Assembly (NCBI GenBank): GCA_030647175.1
Contig: JAUSJU010000043.1
Coordinates: 1-5,344, forward strand
Reading direction: 5' to 3'
Length of the DNA: 5,344 nucleotides
Source: a bacterium
Lineage (GTDB): Bacteria; Patescibacteriota; Minisyncoccia; Minisyncoccales; UBA10102
Shown here: positions 1 to 5,344 of the stretch, one piece after another
How positions within the stretch are numbered: position 1 is the stretch's first letter
Layout of the letters: the number at the start of each line of letters is the position of its first letter
Translations under genes and position numbers: made by a program
The notes under the pieces: generated by a model
Told to the model about the DNA's origin: nothing
What the model saw: the letters and a program-made list of their open reading frames with translations, nothing else
The model's database searches: none

Positions 1-1130
1 TCTTGGGTAGTCGAGCAAGACTTGAGCTTGTCAAAATCAATGCAGTCTGGCTTCAGCTTTTTGTTATAATCAGGATCGTCAAGCTTAGGAACCTCTCCTC
101 CGAGGAATACCGCTGCATCGTCTTTAAAATTCTCATTCTCATACAGTATGGCTCCGAGCTTTGCTTTTACCTGGCTTGCATATGCCTGAGCTTCACCCGG
201 AAGCACAGGGCCAGGCAAAAGAACTTTCTCTAAGGTAGGGATAATCATCAAAGATCTGGCTTTGTTATCAAAATCTCCAAAGTTTGAGGTATTCCCCACA
301 TAAAGCCTCGCATCTCCCTTGCAATCATTTTCCGCAAAAAGGTAGATTCCCGGCGATCTCCATTCTAGATTCACAGAATCCACTACTTTTCCAACAGCAA
401 CGCATCGGGTCGAGCTATTAAGAATTTCGTCTAGATGCTGTTCTGATTTCCATACAAGATCAGATTGATTCCCGGATGAATAGTTATCTTTGGGATACAG
501 AGTTACATTTACTTCCTCTGGCGGAGAAAGGAACCTGACTGATTGTACGGGTTTATCTCCATTGATATTGCCTTGATTGTCGAATGTCCTGTTGAAACTA
601 TCTGGCAAATCAGAGAGCATGCTTTTTGCATGAATAAAATCTTTACCCTCTTCTCCTTGATCAATGCATCCTTGCTGGGAATATAGCACAATTCCTCCTT
701 TCGTAGCTCCTGATGCAGGGAGTGAAAGAACCACGAGCTGCGGATTGATAGTGGTAAGCAGCATATACGAGCTGAACAATACTGCAATGCCAAGGATAGC
801 GGCCAATACTTGGTCTCTTGCTTCTCCTAATGCTCCGGGGTTTCCTGCAGAGAACAAATATCGCACTCCTCCATATACTAATGCTCCAAAAGCAACAAAC
901 CCTGAAACAACCAATCCAAAATTGAAAAGGTATCTAATGATTTTAGGAAGTTCCCTTGTAGTATTCGGAGTTTCGGCACATTGTGCTGGAGGAGTACCTG
1001 GGGGACAATTTTCTAATACGGGATATGTGATTTCTCGATCCGGCTGCTGGGCAAAGACGAACGGAGAGAATGCCGAGAAAAGAATTCCCGCAAGAAAGAG
1101 AAATGCGCACAGCCTATTGAGGTTCTTCAT
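1..1130 (-). CDS. Secreted/membrane protein with VirB2-like two-helix module and beta/gamma-crystallin-like repeats (3' end outside window)
   Basis: Translating the minus strand from the ATG at 1130-1128 gives 376 codons without a stop, running off the left edge. Residues 1-27 look like a signal peptide: basic N-terminus, hydrophobic core, probable cleavage after VFA. Two Cys (42 and 51) follow. Residues 61-131 hold two hydrophobic helices (about 69-86 and 108-127) joined by a loop with SAGNPGALGEARDQ and followed by TTINPQL. This matches the TrbC/VirB2-type pilin-like membrane proteins common in CPR genomes (family knowledge). The rest is extracytoplasmic. It contains repeated short strands of the type G-x-x-L-Y/F near 145-150, 207-212, 261-265 and 326-331, the last two followed by ENDCKGD and ENENFKDD and by ARSLMII at 291-297, resembling beta/gamma-crystallin Greek-key motifs. 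The start overlaps the upstream cyclase gene by 17 bases. AGGTGG lies 13 bases upstream, a rather long spacing. That it is a real gene is well supported; the crystallin assignment is moderate and the function unknown. A pilus or surface-anchor role is inference. Confidence 0.85.
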   Translation of the reverse strand, partial: MKNLNRLCAFLFLAGILFSAFSPFVFAQQPDREITYPVLENCPPGTPPAQCAETPNTTRELPKIIRYLFNFGLVVSGFVAFGALVYGGVRYLFSAGNPGALGEARDQVLAAILGIAVLFSSYMLLTTINPQLVVLSLPASGATKGGIVLYSQQGCIDQGEEGKDFIHAKSMLSDLPDSFNRTFDNQGNINGDKPVQSVRFLSPPEEVNVTLYPKDNYSSGNQSDLVWKSEQHLDEILNSSTRCVAVGKVVDSVNLEWRSPGIYLFAENDCKGDARLYVGNTSNFGDFDNKARSLMIIPTLEKVLLPGPVLPGEAQAYASQVKAKLGAILYENENFKDDAAVFLGGEVPKLDDPDYNKKLKPDCIDFDKLKSCSTTQ

Positions 1131-1749
1131 GGTTTGTATTGTACCACCTGAGGAAAAAGGCAACAATATTGTCAAGAAAAAAGCTCGGGTTATTCACCTG
1201 AGCTTTGTTGGCTTTGTGCAGATAGAGTTCTGCATCTGCAATACGTATCACCGCTTCGAAAAGAGCTCCCGCATCCCTTCGCTCTTCACTAGCTTCGAGA
1301 TGGAGAGAGCCTATTCCGAAACTTATGCCGATGCCGCATAAGAAGAGCCTGAGCCTTACTCTTTTTGCGAGCTCCCCTGCTCCTTCCCCTTCGGCATTGG
1401 GGAGAACAACGAGAAATTCGTCCCCTCCCCAGCGTATAATCACGTCTTCGCCTCTGCATTCCTGTTTCAGGATGCGAGCGGTCTCTTTCAGCACAACATC
1501 TCCCGCAAGATGACCCTGCGAGTCGTTTACCTTCTTGAAATCATCCAGATCGAAGAGGACGATGCTGACGGGCCTCCCGTAGCGGTTTGAGAGGGCCACT
1601 TCCCTCCTCCAGACCGCATTGAGAGTATGCCTGAGATCTAGACCGGTCAGCGAATCCTGGAGCACATCTCCTCCCCCGTATTTACAAAGGAAGAAAATAG
1701 TGCGGAGAACTCGCCACTTTTGGAGAATCGCCTCAAAGAATCGCGACAC
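1114..1749 (-). CDS. Stand-alone GGDEF diguanylate cyclase
   Basis: The 211-residue product should make cyclic di-GMP from two GTP in the cytoplasm. Visible family motifs, in order: DSLTGL at 32-37; FDLDDFKKVND at 66-76, with the metal-binding Asp; RGED at 99-102, fitting the RxxD inhibitory I-site just before the active site; an intact GGDEF at 108-112; GISFGIG at 141-147; and ADAELYLHKA at 171-180. All signature residues for activity are present. There is no sensor, receiver or clear membrane segment, only about 30 residues before the domain. The stretch from GGDEF to the GISFGIG strand is roughly ten residues shorter than in PleD-like enzymes. A tail of about 30 residues follows the domain and overlaps the next gene. 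The start is GTG at 1749-1747, chosen because AAGGGGGG at 1760-1753, overlapping the previous gene's stop, is a good ribosome site. It lies 9 bases after the small gene. The cyclase call is firm; activity is inferred. Confidence 0.93.
   Translation of the reverse strand: MSRFFEAILQKWRVLRTIFFLCKYGGGDVLQDSLTGLDLRHTLNAVWRREVALSNRYGRPVSIVLFDLDDFKKVNDSQGHLAGDVVLKETARILKQECRGEDVIIRWGGDEFLVVLPNAEGEGAGELAKRVRLRLFLCGIGISFGIGSLHLEASEERRDAGALFEAVIRIADAELYLHKANKAQVNNPSFFLDNIVAFFLRWYNTNHEEPQ
1138..1166 (-). promoter_or_regulatory. Possible extended -10 promoter next to the pilin-like gene start
   Basis: Reading the minus strand, TG-G-TACAAT (TG at 1146-1145, TACAAT at 1143-1138) is an extended -10 one base from consensus. 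Seventeen bases upstream is a poor -35, TTGTTG (1166-1161). The -10 ends only 7 bases before the ATG at 1130, so a transcript from it would be leaderless or nearly so. The elements lie inside the 3' end of the cyclase gene. It may be chance, since the gene can also be read from the upstream promoter. Confidence 0.3.
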
Positions 1750-1758
1750 TGTCCCCCC

Positions 1759-1950
1759 TTACGCCTTTTGAGCTTCGGAAAGGAACTCGCCTATTGTCCG
1801 CTGAATCTCTTGGGGCGTAGGCGCAGTCTCTCCGGTCACGTGCCAGACGGCAACCACCGTAGATCTATGATGCAATTGCCGCTCCCCGGGGTCCTCCCAG
1901 AGAGTGAACCCTTCGGGAAGACGAACGCCCGGAACCGTAATGCTCCACAT
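1759..1950 (-). CDS. Small orphan protein (63 aa), first gene of the cyclase unit
   Basis: I do not recognise this protein. It has 63 residues, three Trp (2, 18, 36), no Cys and no signal peptide or membrane segment. The first two thirds look strand-rich, for example STVVAVWHV at 30-38, and residues 46-62 look like an amphipathic helix. The gene is convincing because of its control signals: AGGAG at 1962-1958 lies 7 bases before the ATG at 1950, and a near-consensus promoter lies just upstream. Its TAA at 1761-1759 is part of the ribosome site of the GGDEF gene, so the two are probably co-translated. A role as partner or regulator of the cyclase is only a guess from position. An overlapping plus-strand reading frame has no comparable start signals. 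Confidence 0.75.
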   Translation of the reverse strand: MWSITVPGVRLPEGFTLWEDPGERQLHHRSTVVAVWHVTGETAPTPQEIQRTIGEFLSEAQKA

Positions 1951-1957
1951 ATAGATA

Positions 1958-1965
1958 CTCCTTCT
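1958..1965 (-). promoter_or_regulatory. Strong ribosome binding site of the 63-aa gene
   Basis: AGAAGGAG on the minus strand, with AGGAG 7 bases from the ATG at 1950. It is the best Shine-Dalgarno in the window. It fixes the start and supports this short gene as real. Confidence 0.8.
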
Positions 1966-1975
1966 GAAAAAATGC

Positions 1976-1994
1976 TTGTGTTAGTATATCACAA
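1976..1994. promoter_or_regulatory. Imperfect palindrome over the -10, candidate operator
   Basis: The minus-strand sequence TTGTGATATACTAACACAA pairs at 7 of 9 symmetric positions, with perfect TTGTG/CACAA arms, and is centred at about 1985 on the -10 box. A bound dimeric repressor would block the promoter. It could instead form a weak hairpin before the T run at 1967-1972, but a 5-bp AT-rich stem makes a terminator unlikely. No regulator gene is visible in the window. Confidence 0.4.
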
Positions 1995-2010
1995 AAACCT
2001 ATTTTGTCAA
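1983..2010 (-). promoter_or_regulatory. Sigma70-type promoter of the small protein/GGDEF/pilin-like unit
   Basis: On the minus strand a perfect -35 TTGACA (2010-2005) is followed after 16 bases by TATACT (1988-1983), which is preceded by TG-A, giving an extended -10. The predicted start of transcription is near 1976, leaving a leader of about 25 bases before the ATG at 1950. The -35 overlaps the last sense codons of the glycosyltransferase gene, so the second unit starts inside the end of the first. This is a sequence match only. Confidence 0.75.
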
Positions 2011-3144
2011 TCCCTTCCGCTGCTCGAGGATCTCCTGGTAGAACGCGAGGATTTGGCTTCCTACGCTCTCCCATGAATACTGCTGCACCTCCTGGAACCC
2101 CCAATCTGCCATCTCTTTCCTCAATGGCTCATTCTGGATAAGGCTTTCCAGTTTCAATGCAAGCTGGGCGACATCTCTCGGAGGGGCCAGCAGTTCTGCA
2201 CCGCGCTTCCCTTTAAAAAACTGTGAGTACCCTTTATTGCCAAAGGCGACGATGGGAAGACGGGAAGCCATGGCTTCCAACAGCACCACCCCAAAGCTTT
2301 CTCCGTGCAGGGCAGGACTGCAGAAGATATCTGCGCTCTTGTATATCCTCTTGAGGTCTGCGTCGCTGGGGGCTCCAAGGAAATGAACCTCTCTCAGTCT
2401 ATGTGTATTTGCGAATGCCAAACATTCCTCTTTCAACTCCCCTTCTCCCGCTATGAGGAGGCGGAGATTGGAATGCTTCTTCTGCAGACTTTCGTATGCT
2501 CTCAAAAGGTACATCAATCCCTTGCGCTTCTCCAAGCGCCCAACGAACAATATGTTGATCTTCCCATCCTTGAATTGCGCCATCTGAGCTATTCCCTGGA
2601 ACGCGGCAAGATCAATTCCGTTTGGGATGACGCGCTTTGGTTTAGAATATGTTTTGAATAACTCCATGATCAAAGGAGAAACTCCAATGACCCCATGGAC
2701 CCGCCAATTCACGATCTTCTTGAATATGGAAAGGAATGAAGGGAAGTTCTGGAGAAACTTGCTCTTCTCAAGGTTTGAATGAAAGGTGAGGATGTTGGTC
2801 GCCTTGGAAGAGGCGAGGATCTCAAATGCCGAAGGAAACCCAAAATTGTGCAAGTGCAAGATATCAAACTTTTCTCTGTTTAAAACTCTTCTGATGGCGA
2901 AAGGATTGAAGTTTACGACAAAATCTCCCTGGCTTTCATTGAACGCCATGGGGAACGAGGTTCCCAGCAAGAGCACGTCTTTCCCGTAGTTTTCAGAGCG
3001 CGATCTTCTGGGAACGATGATCTTCACCTGGACTCCTCTCTTTCTGAGTTCCTGAGCCAATCCCAAGATATGGTTTTTTACTCCTCCGGGCTTCTGGAAG
3101 GAGTGGAAGGAAACAAGGCCAACTTTAAGATGGGAAATATCCAT
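1999..3144 (-). CDS. GT4-family (GT-B fold) glycosyltransferase, PimA-like
   Basis: The 381-residue product should move a sugar from a nucleotide-sugar donor to a lipid or glycan at the inner face of the membrane. N-terminal acceptor domain: LKVGLVSF at 6-13, PGGVKNH at 19-25 (the glycine loop seen in PimA-like enzymes), ILHLHNFG at 95-102 and TFHSN at 120-124. C-terminal donor domain: VIPNGID at 172-178, GRLEKRKG at 202-209 with the phosphate-binding Arg and Lys, AGEGELK at 232-238, and ESFGVVLLE at 282-290, the EX7E motif of retaining GT4 enzymes. Length is normal for the family. I start at the ATG (3144-3142), 18 bases after the proline-rich gene; a TTG at 3159 would add five residues (MCYRP) that do not fit the usual beginning. 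Neither start has a clear ribosome site, so coupling to the gene upstream is likely. Closest in pattern to phosphatidylinositol mannosyltransferase, but sugar and acceptor cannot be read from the sequence. Confidence 0.93.
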   Translation of the reverse strand: MDISHLKVGLVSFHSFQKPGGVKNHILGLAQELRKRGVQVKIIVPRRSRSENYGKDVLLLGTSFPMAFNESQGDFVVNFNPFAIRRVLNREKFDILHLHNFGFPSAFEILASSKATNILTFHSNLEKSKFLQNFPSFLSIFKKIVNWRVHGVIGVSPLIMELFKTYSKPKRVIPNGIDLAAFQGIAQMAQFKDGKINILFVGRLEKRKGLMYLLRAYESLQKKHSNLRLLIAGEGELKEECLAFANTHRLREVHFLGAPSDADLKRIYKSADIFCSPALHGESFGVVLLEAMASRLPIVAFGNKGYSQFFKGKRGAELLAPPRDVAQLALKLESLIQNEPLRKEMADWGFQEVQQYSWESVGSQILAFYQEILEQRKGLTK

Positions 3145-3162
3145 GGGTCTATAACACAAGAG

Positions 3163-3723
3163 TTAGCCGAGCTTTGAAAATGGTGGCGGGGGCGGAAAAG
3201 GGATAGAAGACTTAGGGGGCAATGGCTTTGGAGGCAAAGGAAATTTCGGAAAGGTCGGGGGTTGCTGAGGTTTCTGCTCCATGGGAGGAAGAGAAGGCTT
3301 GGCGACAGACGGAAGAGCAGGAGGCTTTGAGAGGCTCGGCATTGGTGGAGGAGAAAAAGCGATTGAGGGCTTTGGCGGAGGAGCAGGAGCTGCTTGAGGT
3401 TTGGGTGTTACAGGAGGAACCGGAGCTTTTGGAGGCGCAGGAGGCGGAACAAATACGGGTTTTGGCAAAGGCGGCACAAAAGGTTTAGAGGACGGCAGAG
3501 GAACCGGTGAAAGTTTCGGCTGGAGCGGAACAACAGGAGGCGGTAGAGGAGGTTTAGCGAATATGCGAGGCATAGCCGGAGGGGCCGGAGGCATAGGACG
3601 GACAGGAGGTCCGAAAGCTGGCTTTGGCTGCTCGGCCAAGGATCTCGTCGCAGACCTCTTTCCCATCTGCCAGGAAACGAATCCAACAAGCACGAGGATG
3701 AAAAATATTGTGAGTAGCGTCAT
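3163..3723 (-). CDS. Single-pass membrane protein with long proline-rich basic tail
   Basis: The product has 186 residues. Residues 2-19 form a hydrophobic segment (TLLTIFFILVLVGFVSW), a likely uncleaved membrane anchor, followed by a basic patch (GKRSATR). From about residue 33 to the end the chain is dominated by proline: about 66 of the last 154 residues, with many PP and PPP runs, among them a PPPPP near the C-terminus. Lys, Ala, Val, Leu, Phe and Ser fill the spaces. There are only two acidic residues and no Cys, so the tail is strongly basic, extended and unlikely to fold. Such tails act as spacers or binding platforms in other proteins (for example TonB), but there is no TonB C-terminal domain. 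The inner/outer side of the tail is not certain; the basic patch after the helix would favour a cytoplasmic tail by the positive-inside rule. GAGAG lies 9 bases before the ATG. It sits 50 bases after murC. Translation would probably need EF-P. Confidence 0.75.
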   Translation of the reverse strand: MTLLTIFFILVLVGFVSWQMGKRSATRSLAEQPKPAFGPPVRPMPPAPPAMPRIFAKPPLPPPVVPLQPKLSPVPLPSSKPFVPPLPKPVFVPPPAPPKAPVPPVTPKPQAAPAPPPKPSIAFSPPPMPSLSKPPALPSVAKPSLPPMEQKPQQPPTFPKFPLPPKPLPPKSSIPFPPPPPFSKLG

Positions 3724-3773
3724 GAAAAAATACTCTCAGAACCGATCCGACCTTTTCCTATGCGAAACCATGC

Positions 3774-5078
3774 TTATATGTTCTCTCTCTTTCTTTTTTT
3801 GGTCAAGGCAAGAGCGAGGCTGTAGATATCCCCTGCTCCCATCACCATCACGATTTCCCCTCCTTTGAGATTCTTTTTAAGATACGTGCGCACTTCAGGA
3901 AGAGTCGGGATATAAAGAGCTCTTGTCCCTATGGCTTTTGCAAGCTTTGCAGAAGACACTCTTTTCTTGGTACTCCCCTCTTCTCTTCCTGCGACGTCAT
4001 AGATGTCGCAAAGAATGAGCTTCTGCACAGGAACCGCAGAAAGAACTCTCACGAAATCATCCCACAGGTAGTACGTTCTCTGGTATTGATGAGGCTGGAA
4101 CACGAGCCAGATCTTTTTTCCCGGCCATTTCTGTTTAGCCGCATCCACAGTCACTTTGATCTCCGTAGGGTGGTGTCCGTAATCTGAGAGCAATGTGAAA
4201 GGTTTCGGATGCGACACTTTGAATATCTCAAATCTCCTCCAGGATCCTTGGTATCGAGAAAGAGTTCTGTACGCGATCTTGTCTGGAATTCCAAGAGCCC
4301 TTGCAACAGCCAAGACAGCTAATCCGTTGGAAACGTTGTGCTTGCCTGGAATTGCCATACTCTGAGACACCTTCTGAGCTTCTTTCTGCCGTAGAGAATA
4401 CCAGTTCGCTTTTCTTTTTCCCACGATCCTCTTCACGTTGGGATCGTCTCCGTTCGCTACGACAATGCCGTCCTTTGGAAGCAGAGAAAGATACTTCTTG
4501 AACGTTGAGAGGATGCTGTTGAGATTTTTGTAGTAATCCAAATGGTCTTCTTCCACGGTAGTCAGCACGATCATGCGCGGGCGGTAGTGGAGGAAGGAAG
4601 CAAAATGCTCGTCTGCCTCTATCACAAGATATTTTCCTTTTCCCATCCTGAAGTTTGAGCCTCCGAACTCCTTGAGCTTGGTCCCCACGATCACCGTAGG
4701 ATCTAGCCCTGCGTTCTGGAGCAGCAATCCTATCATGGAAGACGTGGTGGACTTTCCGTGTGTTCCAGATACCGCAATGGTAGTGAATTCTTTGGTAAGC
4801 TCCCCCAGGGCCTGAGGGTAGCTCATAACCCGTTTCGCTCCCTTGAGCTCTGGGTTATTGTTTGATACGGCGGGGCTAAAAACGATCCTGTCTGCATCCT
4901 TGGGAACATTTTTCTTTACATGAGGTCCGATAGAGATCTTTGCTCCTTTTTTCTTGAGCAAGTCCGTAATTTCAGATGGCATGAGGTCTGAACCCGAAAC
5001 CTTCCATCTTTTCGCAAGATAGTATTGAGCGAGCGCGGAAATCCCTATTCCTCCTATTCCTACACAATGGATTTTCAT
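3774..5078 (-). CDS. murC: UDP-N-acetylmuramate--L-alanine ligase
   Basis: MurC joins L-alanine to UDP-N-acetylmuramic acid using ATP, the first amino-acid step of peptidoglycan precursor synthesis in the cytoplasm. All three Mur ligase domains are visible in 434 residues. N-terminal: GIGGIGIS at 7-14, GSD at 29-31 and FSPAVSNNNPEL at 67-78. Central ATPase: P-loop GTHGKSTT at 105-112, EADEHF at 154-159, EEDHLDYY at 176-183 and PGKHNVSN at 244-251. C-terminal: WRRFE at 280-284, DYGHHPTE at 299-306, FQPHQYQRT at 327-335 and GAGDIY at 414-419. It is shorter than the usual 460-490 residues: the stretch before PGKHN (about 225-243) lacks much of the linker and strands found in E. coli MurC. The usual HRYxRT motif reads HQYQRT. 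The set SWRRFE plus DIYDVAGREE resembles CPR-type MurC as I recall it. Its ATG overlaps the upstream gene's stop as ATGA; no separate ribosome site is seen, so coupled translation is likely. Confidence 0.97.
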   Translation of the reverse strand: MKIHCVGIGGIGISALAQYYLAKRWKVSGSDLMPSEITDLLKKKGAKISIGPHVKKNVPKDADRIVFSPAVSNNNPELKGAKRVMSYPQALGELTKEFTTIAVSGTHGKSTTSSMIGLLLQNAGLDPTVIVGTKLKEFGGSNFRMGKGKYLVIEADEHFASFLHYRPRMIVLTTVEEDHLDYYKNLNSILSTFKKYLSLLPKDGIVVANGDDPNVKRIVGKRKANWYSLRQKEAQKVSQSMAIPGKHNVSNGLAVLAVARALGIPDKIAYRTLSRYQGSWRRFEIFKVSHPKPFTLLSDYGHHPTEIKVTVDAAKQKWPGKKIWLVFQPHQYQRTYYLWDDFVRVLSAVPVQKLILCDIYDVAGREEGSTKKRVSSAKLAKAIGTRALYIPTLPEVRTYLKKNLKGGEIVMVMGAGDIYSLALALTKKRKRENI

Positions 5079-5344
5079 ACGAATCGTTTGAACAAGATAT
5101 GTTTCTGGGAAGAGAAGTACCCAAAGCCGCTTCTCTTAAAGAGCCTCGGGGAAGAGGTTACTACCATGACTTCATGGATATGCTTCCGTTCAGCTTTTCT
5201 GACGCAGAACTGGATCAGCTTCGTCCCCAATCCTTTCCTTCGCGCCATCCTGGCGACAACGAGGCTCCTGAGTTCAGCTATCTTTTTTGAATACACCTGC
5301 AGAGCGCAGCATCCCACGACGGCTCCGCCCACAAGAGCTACGGC
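5075..5344 (-). CDS. GNAT-family N-acetyltransferase (5' part outside window)
   Basis: The frame is open to the right edge, so the 89 visible residues are the C-terminal part and the true start lies outside; a GTG at 5332 is internal. Visible GNAT features, numbering from the edge: a strand VGGAVVGCCAL at 5-15, ELRSLVV at 24-30, the acetyl-CoA pyrophosphate loop RRKGLG at 35-40 (R/Q-x-x-G-x-G/A) followed by a helix with CVRKAERK, and LFKRSGFGYF at 68-77, the common end motif. The order and spacing recall ArgA-type amino-acid acetyltransferases, which end in a similar lFerlGF stretch, but the substrate cannot be assigned. The stop TGA at 5077-5075 overlaps the murC ATG, so it is the gene just upstream in the operon. 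A direct role in peptidoglycan synthesis is not shown. Confidence 0.85.
   Translation of the reverse strand, partial: AVALVGGAVVGCCALQVYSKKIAELRSLVVARMARRKGLGTKLIQFCVRKAERKHIHEVMVVTSSPRLFKRSGFGYFSSQKHILFKRFV

Noticed and set aside
1138..1175. TTGACA at 1175-1170 as -35 for the TACAAT at 1143-1138
   Set aside because: The spacer would be 26 bases, far beyond the usual 16-18.
664..1341. 225-codon plus-strand reading frame
   Set aside because: It lies opposite the well-supported pilin-like and GGDEF genes, and its product shows no family motifs; a shadow frame.
1720..2076. 118-codon plus-strand reading frame across the small gene and the promoter region
   Set aside because: It conflicts with the 63-aa gene, which has a strong ribosome site and promoter; its own product has no recognisable features.
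3145..3159. TTG start for the glycosyltransferase
   Set aside because: It adds only MCYRP, has no ribosome site, and the ATG at 3144 fits the family N-terminus better.
3166..3620. Tandem DNA repeat in the G/A-rich stretch
   Set aside because: The bias comes from proline codons; spacing between similar units is irregular and no exact repeat unit recurs in tandem.
3724..3773. Terminator between murC and the proline-rich gene (T6 run on the minus strand)
   Set aside because: No stable GC-rich stem precedes the T run, and the run sits directly before the next start codon.
3222..3868. Plus-strand Glu-rich and Gly-rich reading frames
   Set aside because: They are mirror images of the proline codons (CCN read as GGN and related frames) of the minus-strand gene; low-complexity shadows without start signals.

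Overview
All the genes I can support lie on the minus strand, so transcription runs from the right edge to the left. The window looks like a bacterium of the Candidate Phyla Radiation (Patescibacteria, perhaps Parcubacteria-like). This is inferred from three things: a compact MurC with a short middle linker, a two-helix TrbC/VirB2-type pilin-like membrane module ending in a TTINPQL-type motif, and tightly packed overlapping genes. No rRNA or other marker gene confirms it.

Right half (5344 to 1999), an envelope cluster: the 3' part of a GNAT acetyltransferase gene cut by the window edge; murC, joined to it by an ATGA overlap; a single-pass membrane protein with a long proline-rich, basic tail; and a PimA-like GT4 glycosyltransferase. 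The gaps are at most 50 bases and no internal terminator is visible, so this is probably one operon. MurC makes a peptidoglycan precursor. The glycosyltransferase probably decorates a lipid or surface polymer. The proline-rich protein may be an envelope spacer or scaffold.

Left half (about 2010 to 1), a second transcription unit: a strong-looking promoter (TTGACA, extended -10) overlaps the last codons of the glycosyltransferase gene, and a 19-base imperfect palindrome is centred near its -10. It drives a 63-residue orphan protein with a strong Shine-Dalgarno, then a stand-alone GGDEF diguanylate cyclase, then a large secreted or membrane protein that runs off the left edge. This last gene has no stop codon in the window and is easily missed. 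Its first 376 residues show a signal peptide, two membrane helices of the VirB2-like type, and an extracytoplasmic part with repeated hairpins resembling beta/gamma-crystallin motifs. The cyclase and this gene overlap by 17 bases.

The most interesting point is this second unit: orphan small protein, c-di-GMP synthase and surface-exposed pilin-like/crystallin-like protein under one promoter. That they form a functional system is inference from gene order alone. I found no tRNA, rRNA, CRISPR array, insertion sequence or convincing intrinsic terminator.
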